Part shown: piece by piece, positions 6,291 through 9,014 of the stretch
Position numbering within the stretch: position 1 is the stretch's first letter
Layout of the letters: each line of letters starts with the position of its first letter
Source: Anaerolineales bacterium
Lineage (GTDB): Bacteria; Chloroflexota; Anaerolineae; Anaerolineales; E44-bin32
DNA: 9,014 nt
Assembly: GCA_023250385.1 (NCBI GenBank)
Contig: JAHFAU010000074.1
Location: 1-9,014, forward strand
Reading direction: 5' to 3'
Position numbers and translations under genes: made by a program
The notes under the pieces: model-generated
Database searches by the model: none
Told to the model about the DNA's origin: nothing
What the model saw: the letters and a program-made list of their open reading frames with translations, nothing else

Positions 6291-7262
6291 TCAGGCCTTC
6301 TCGACCTGCAAGAAATCCAACTCCACCGGGGTATCTCGCCCAAAGAACGAGACCATGACCCGGACCTTGGCACGGTCCATGTCGATATCGTCCACCGTGC
6401 CGATGAAGTCGTTGAACGGACCGTCAATGATCCGGACCTTCTGACCGGTTTTGTAGGTCACCTTGATTCGGGGGGCCTCGGCTTCCATCCTGCGGATAAT
6501 CTGGGAGACTTCCTCCGGCCGGAGCGGAGTGGGTTCGTTACCCATCCCGACAAATCCGGTGACCCCAGGCGTGTTGCGAACCACATACCAGGAGTCCTCA
6601 TTCATGATCATCTGCACCAGGATGTAGCCTGGAAAGACCCTCCGCTCGACCGTCCGGCGCTTGCCTTCCCGGACTTCCATCTCCTCTTCGGTCGGGACGA
6701 CGACATCAAAGATCTTCTCCTTCATGTTCATCGTCTCGATCCGCTGCTCGAGATTGTGGCGGACCTTGTTCTCGTAGCCAGAATAGCAGTGAACCACGTA
6801 CCACAGCCTTCCGTCGTCCGGCTCAGCGAGGCTGACTTCGGCGAAGGCCTCGACCGGCCCTGCGGCTTGCTGGGCCCCGTCCACCCCTGTTTCGGTGGGT
6901 TCTGTCGCCTCCAAAACTTCAGCGAGCCGCTCGGACGTCTCTTCAATCGTTGCTGATGCCGGCGGGGTTGCCTGTTCGGCCGCCTCTTCCGCTTCGGTAA
7001 GAGCCTCCTGCTCCACCGATTCGACTTCAACTGGAGCGGCAGGTGTTTCCTCGCTCATGGCTTCGACTGGTGCGGCCGGATAGCCCTCGCTCATGGCTTC
7101 GTCCGCCGCCTGGTCGGCCTCCACCTGGCGCGCTTCCTCCGCAGAGTCAGCCTCGAGCTCTGGGCGCGTTCCCAGCTCTTCCGCTTCGGAGGCAGGTGCC
7201 TCTACTGCCTCAGCGCTCGCTCCGCCCTGGACCTGCTGCTCCGGGTCGTTCGGCTCGTCCAC
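6291..7262 (-). CDS. nusG: Transcription antitermination/termination factor NusG with long acidic N-terminal extension
   Basis: Residues from about 150 to 323 are a complete NusG. The NGN domain starts at RLWYVVHCYSGYENKV (152-167) and includes RRVFPGYILVQM (207-218) and NTPGVTGFVG (230-239). The KOW domain follows with YKTGQKVRIIDGPFNDF (270-286) to the end. NusG binds RNA polymerase clamp helices, affects pausing and Rho, and links polymerase to the ribosome. Before this lie about 150 extra residues containing 43 Asp/Glu, 3 Arg and no Lys, rich in Ala and Pro and probably disordered. They contain a tandem 12-residue repeat (EAMSEGYPAAPV then EAMSEETPAAPV). The start is taken as GTG at 7260-7262, 13 nt after the secE stop, with a GAGGG-like site overlapping that stop. 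An internal start at Met57 or Met69 cannot be excluded, but no ribosome binding site supports it. Confidence 0.95.
   Translation of the reverse strand: MDEPNDPEQQVQGGASAEAVEAPASEAEELGTRPELEADSAEEARQVEADQAADEAMSEGYPAAPVEAMSEETPAAPVEVESVEQEALTEAEEAAEQATPPASATIEETSERLAEVLEATEPTETGVDGAQQAAGPVEAFAEVSLAEPDDGRLWYVVHCYSGYENKVRHNLEQRIETMNMKEKIFDVVVPTEEEMEVREGKRRTVERRVFPGYILVQMIMNEDSWYVVRNTPGVTGFVGMGNEPTPLRPEEVSQIIRRMEAEAPRIKVTYKTGQKVRIIDGPFNDFIGTVDDIDMDRAKVRVMVSFFGRDTPVELDFLQVEKA
7029..7100 (-). repeat. Tandem 36-bp repeat inside nusG
   Basis: Two adjacent 36-nt units encode EAMSEGYPAAPV (residues 55-66) and EAMSEETPAAPV (67-78). Both begin with the same 15 nt (GAAGCCATGAGCGAG) and then diverge mostly at third positions. 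This looks like an old in-frame duplication kept by selection for an acidic linker. Confidence 0.8.
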
Positions 7263-7275
7263 TATTCCGATTCCC

Positions 7276-7500
7276 TCATCCCAGGGCGATGATAAAGCCG
7301 ATCACCCGGGCAAATAAGAAATCCAGGAAACCCAGCAGTGCGCTCGACACGATGACTACCGCCAGCACCAGCAAAGTAAGTCGGACCGCCTCCGGACGGG
7401 TTGGCCAGGTCACTTTCCTCAGCTCTGCAGTGGTCTCCCGCGCCAGCTGGGCAATCGGATTTGACCGCCGCCGGGCGAGTTGAGCCTTTGCCAATTCCAT
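7276..7500 (-). CDS. secE: Preprotein translocase subunit SecE
   Basis: SecE clamps the SecYEG channel in the cytoplasmic membrane. The 74-residue product is the single-helix form. It has a basic N-terminus, the conserved amphipathic segment with ETTAELRKVTWPTRPEA (about 22-38) and one membrane helix (about 40-70). It lies between tRNA-Trp and nusG, the usual bacterial neighbourhood. The start is uncertain by two codons. The ATG at 7498-7500 is only 1 nt from GGAG (7502-7505), while the TTG two codons later (7492-7494) has the ideal 7-nt spacing and would give M-AKAQLARRR. The ATG is reported here because both products are nearly identical. The gap to the tRNA (7501-7553) has no clear promoter. 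Confidence 0.95.
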   Translation of the reverse strand: MELAKAQLARRRSNPIAQLARETTAELRKVTWPTRPEAVRLTLLVLAVVIVSSALLGFLDFLFARVIGFIIALG

Positions 7501-7553
7501 TCTCCTCTGGCCGACCGCGACGTCTCAACAATTCGCCGTCGTGATCAATCAGG

Positions 7554-7626
7554 CAGGCCAGGCAGGACTTGAACCCGCAACCCCCGGTTTTGGAGACCGG
7601 TGCTCTGCCAATTGAGCTACTGGCCT
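7554..7626 (-). tRNA. trnW: tRNA-Trp (anticodon CCA)
   Basis: The 73-nt minus-strand cloverleaf is complete. The acceptor stem AGGCCAG/CTGGCCT is perfect, the D arm is GCTC/GAGC, the anticodon stem is CCGGT/ACCGG with loop CTCCAAA, and the T arm is GCGGG/CCTGC with loop TTCAAGT. The anticodon CCA lies at 7591-7593. The A1-U72 pair and discriminator G73 agree with bacterial tRNA-Trp identity. The 3' CCA is not encoded (CCT follows) and must be added by tRNA nucleotidyltransferase. The gene begins 6 nt after the rpmG stop and lies 53 nt before secE, inside the same transcription unit, so RNase P and 3' processing would cut the polycistronic RNA here. Confidence 0.97.
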
Positions 7627-7632
7627 TCGATC

Positions 7633-7797
7633 CTACTTCGATTCGCGGTGCAGCGTATGTTTCCGATCCACTGGACAGTATTTCTTCATTTCGATTCGGC
7701 CCGGATCATTCCGCCGACTCTTCTCGGTTGTGTAATTCCGACTGTTGCACACCGTGCATTCCAGAGTAATCACCGGACGGGCATCTTTCTTAGCCAT
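7633..7797 (-). CDS. rpmG: 50S ribosomal protein L33
   Basis: This small gene encodes 54 residues starting MAKKDARPVITLECTVC and ending RKHTLHRESK, a normal L33 length, with the typical RNDPGRIEMKKYCP stretch. L33 sits near the E site of the large subunit. Zinc-binding L33 has two CxxC pairs. Here the first pair is C14/C17, but the second is C41-P-V-D44, so the fourth ligand is Asp instead of Cys. Asp could still bind zinc, or binding may be lost. The ATG at 7795-7797 follows the tuf stop by 10 nt, with AGGA (7806-7809) overlapping that stop, so it is co-transcribed with tuf. The tRNA-Trp gene begins 6 nt after its TAG. Confidence 0.95.
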   Translation of the reverse strand: MAKKDARPVITLECTVCNSRNYTTEKSRRNDPGRIEMKKYCPVDRKHTLHRESK

Positions 7798-7807
7798 AGC
7801 GAGCGTC

Positions 7808-9010
7808 CTATTCCAGGATGTTGGTGATCACTCCGGCCCCCACCGTCAGGCCGCCTTCCCGGATGGCGAACTTGGACCCCTTCTCCAGCGCCACCGGCGT
7901 GATCAGCTCCACCGTCAGGTTCACGTTGTCTCCCGGCATCACCATCTCCACCCCTTCCGGCAGGGTGATGTTCCCGGTCACGTCCATCGTCCGGATGTAG
8001 AACTGGGGCCGGTACCCCGAGAAGAAGGCCTTGTGCCGCCCCCCTTCTTCCTTGGTCAGCACGTACACCTCGCTCAAGAACTTGGTGTGGGGGGTGATCG
8101 ACCCTTCGGCCGCCACCACCATCCCCCGTTCCACCGCCTCCCGTTCGATCCCCCGCAAGAGCAGCCCCACGTTGTCCCCCGCCTGCCCTTCGTCCAGGGT
8201 CTTGTGGAACATCTCCACCCCGGTCACCACCGTCGAGACGCTCTTCTCCCGCAGCCCCACGATCTCCACCGTCTCCCCGCTCTTGACCATCCCCCGCTCG
8301 ATCCGCCCGGTCACCACCGTCCCCCGGCCCTTGATCGAGAACACGTCCTCCACCGACATCATGAACGGCTTCTGCATCTCCCGCACCGGCTCCGGAATGT
8401 ACTCGTCCACCACCCGCAACAGCTCCTTGATCGGCCCATACTCCGCCGCTTCCGGATCCTTCGAGCTGCTCTGCAGCGCCGCCAGCGCACTCCCCCGCAC
8501 GATCGGGGTCTGCTCCCCCGGAAAGCCGTACCCGCTCAGCATCTCCCGCAGCTCCAGCTCCACCAGCTCCAAGAGCTCCGGATCGTCCAGCATGTCCACC
8601 TTGTTCAGGAACACTACGATCGAGGGCACTTCCACCTGCCGGGCCAACAGCACGTGCTCCCGGGTCTGCGGCATCGCCCCGTCCGGCGCCGCCACCACCA
8701 GGATCGCCCCGTCCACCTGGGCCGCCCCGGTGATCATGTTCTTGATGTAGTCCCGGTGCCCCGGCATGTCCACATGCGCATAATGCCGCTTCTCGGTCTC
8801 GTACTCCACATGGGCGATCGCAATCGTGATCCCGCGCTCCTTCTCCTCCGGCGCATTGTCGATCGAGTCAAACGGCCGAAAGTCCGCCATCCCCCGCAGC
8901 GAACACCACTTGGTGATCGCAGCGGTCAGGGTCGTCTTCCCATGGTCGATGTGCCCCATGGTCCCGACGTTCATGTGCGGCTTCGTCCGCTCAAATTTCT
9001 GCTTGCCCAT
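7808..9010 (-). CDS. tuf: Elongation factor Tu
   Basis: The complete 400-residue GTPase delivers aminoacyl-tRNA to the ribosome. The G motifs are all present: GHIDHGKT (19-26), Thr62 in RGITI, DMPGH (81-85), NKVD (136-139) and SAL (174-176). Domains 2 and 3 follow with KGRGTVVTGRIERG (227-240), GYRPQFYIRT and the ending REGGLTVGAGVI. The switch II segment reads DMPGHRDY where most bacteria have DCPGHADY or DCPGHVDY. The start ATG is at 9008-9010, four bases from the window edge, so its ribosome binding site and promoter are not visible. Codon use is far more extreme than in the neighbouring genes: GGG for Gly, CGG for Arg, GCG for Ala and GAG for Glu dominate. It heads the visible transcription unit, followed after 10 nt by rpmG. 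Confidence 0.98.
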   Translation of the reverse strand: MGKQKFERTKPHMNVGTMGHIDHGKTTLTAAITKWCSLRGMADFRPFDSIDNAPEEKERGITIAIAHVEYETEKRHYAHVDMPGHRDYIKNMITGAAQVDGAILVVAAPDGAMPQTREHVLLARQVEVPSIVVFLNKVDMLDDPELLELVELELREMLSGYGFPGEQTPIVRGSALAALQSSSKDPEAAEYGPIKELLRVVDEYIPEPVREMQKPFMMSVEDVFSIKGRGTVVTGRIERGMVKSGETVEIVGLREKSVSTVVTGVEMFHKTLDEGQAGDNVGLLLRGIEREAVERGMVVAAEGSITPHTKFLSEVYVLTKEEGGRHKAFFSGYRPQFYIRTMDVTGNITLPEGVEMVMPGDNVNLTVELITPVALEKGSKFAIREGGLTVGAGVITNILE

Positions 9011-9014
9011 GCTC

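Noticed and set aside
5837..6300. L1 autoregulatory binding site before rplK
   Set aside because: I looked for the rRNA-like L1 target around the nusG-rplK junction and could not identify it with confidence.
5309..6358. Plus-strand open frame of 349 codons antisense to rplA and rplK
   Set aside because: It lies wholly opposite highly conserved ribosomal genes, has no family likeness or ribosome binding site, and its composition is that of a complementary-strand shadow.
6263..6427. Possible 55-residue N-terminal extension of L11
   Set aside because: It overlaps nusG in another frame and has Ser/Arg/Trp-rich composition. The GTG at 6260-6262 gives exactly the normal 141-residue L11.
7501..7553. 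Possible hairpin (CGACG/CGTCG) between tRNA-Trp and secE as terminator
   Set aside because: The stem is only 5 bp with a long loop and no T tract, and transcription must continue into secE.

Overview
The window is mostly a conserved bacterial translation and transcription gene block read on the minus strand, from tuf at the right edge to rplL near the middle, with a two-component system behind it and three plus-strand genes on the left. The GC-rich sequence, the EF-Tu motifs and the EF-Tu/L11/NusG style look to me most like Chloroflexota. That placement rests on remembered family resemblance, not on a search.

Right half, minus strand, in order of transcription: tuf (EF-Tu, complete, start 4 nt from the edge), rpmG (L33, 54 aa), tRNA-Trp(CCA), secE, nusG, rplK (L11), rplA (L1), a structured leader with an intrinsic terminator, rplJ (L10) and rplL (L7/L12). 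Most gaps are short (6 to 56 nt, 10 nt between tuf and rpmG) and I found no promoter inside the block, so it probably forms one transcription unit whose promoter lies upstream of tuf, outside the window. The 232-nt rplA-rplJ gap matches the L10 leader, with a terminator hairpin and eight-T tract just before the rplJ ribosome binding site. This is a transcription attenuator that can match L10/L12 synthesis to need.

Middle, minus strand: the rpoB gene that follows rplL in many bacteria is missing. Instead an OmpR-type response regulator begins 55 nt after rplL, and its histidine kinase overlaps it by 4 nt. No terminator is visible between rplL and the regulator.

Left, plus strand: the C-terminal part of a CPBP-family intramembrane protease; a very good sigma70-like promoter; an unrecognised four-helix membrane protein; and a small membrane-anchored SLT lytic transglycosylase whose ribosome binding site overlaps the preceding stop codon. 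These genes converge on the kinase gene, with two alternative GC-rich hairpins between them.

Much of the window is housekeeping. The most notable points are the L10 attenuator with a plausible antiterminator pairing, the 150-residue acidic extension on NusG, the two-component system in the usual place of rpoBC, the sharply different codon use of tuf, the loss of the fourth cysteine in L33, and the uncharacterised membrane protein paired with a transglycosylase. I saw no CRISPR array, insertion sequence or integration site.
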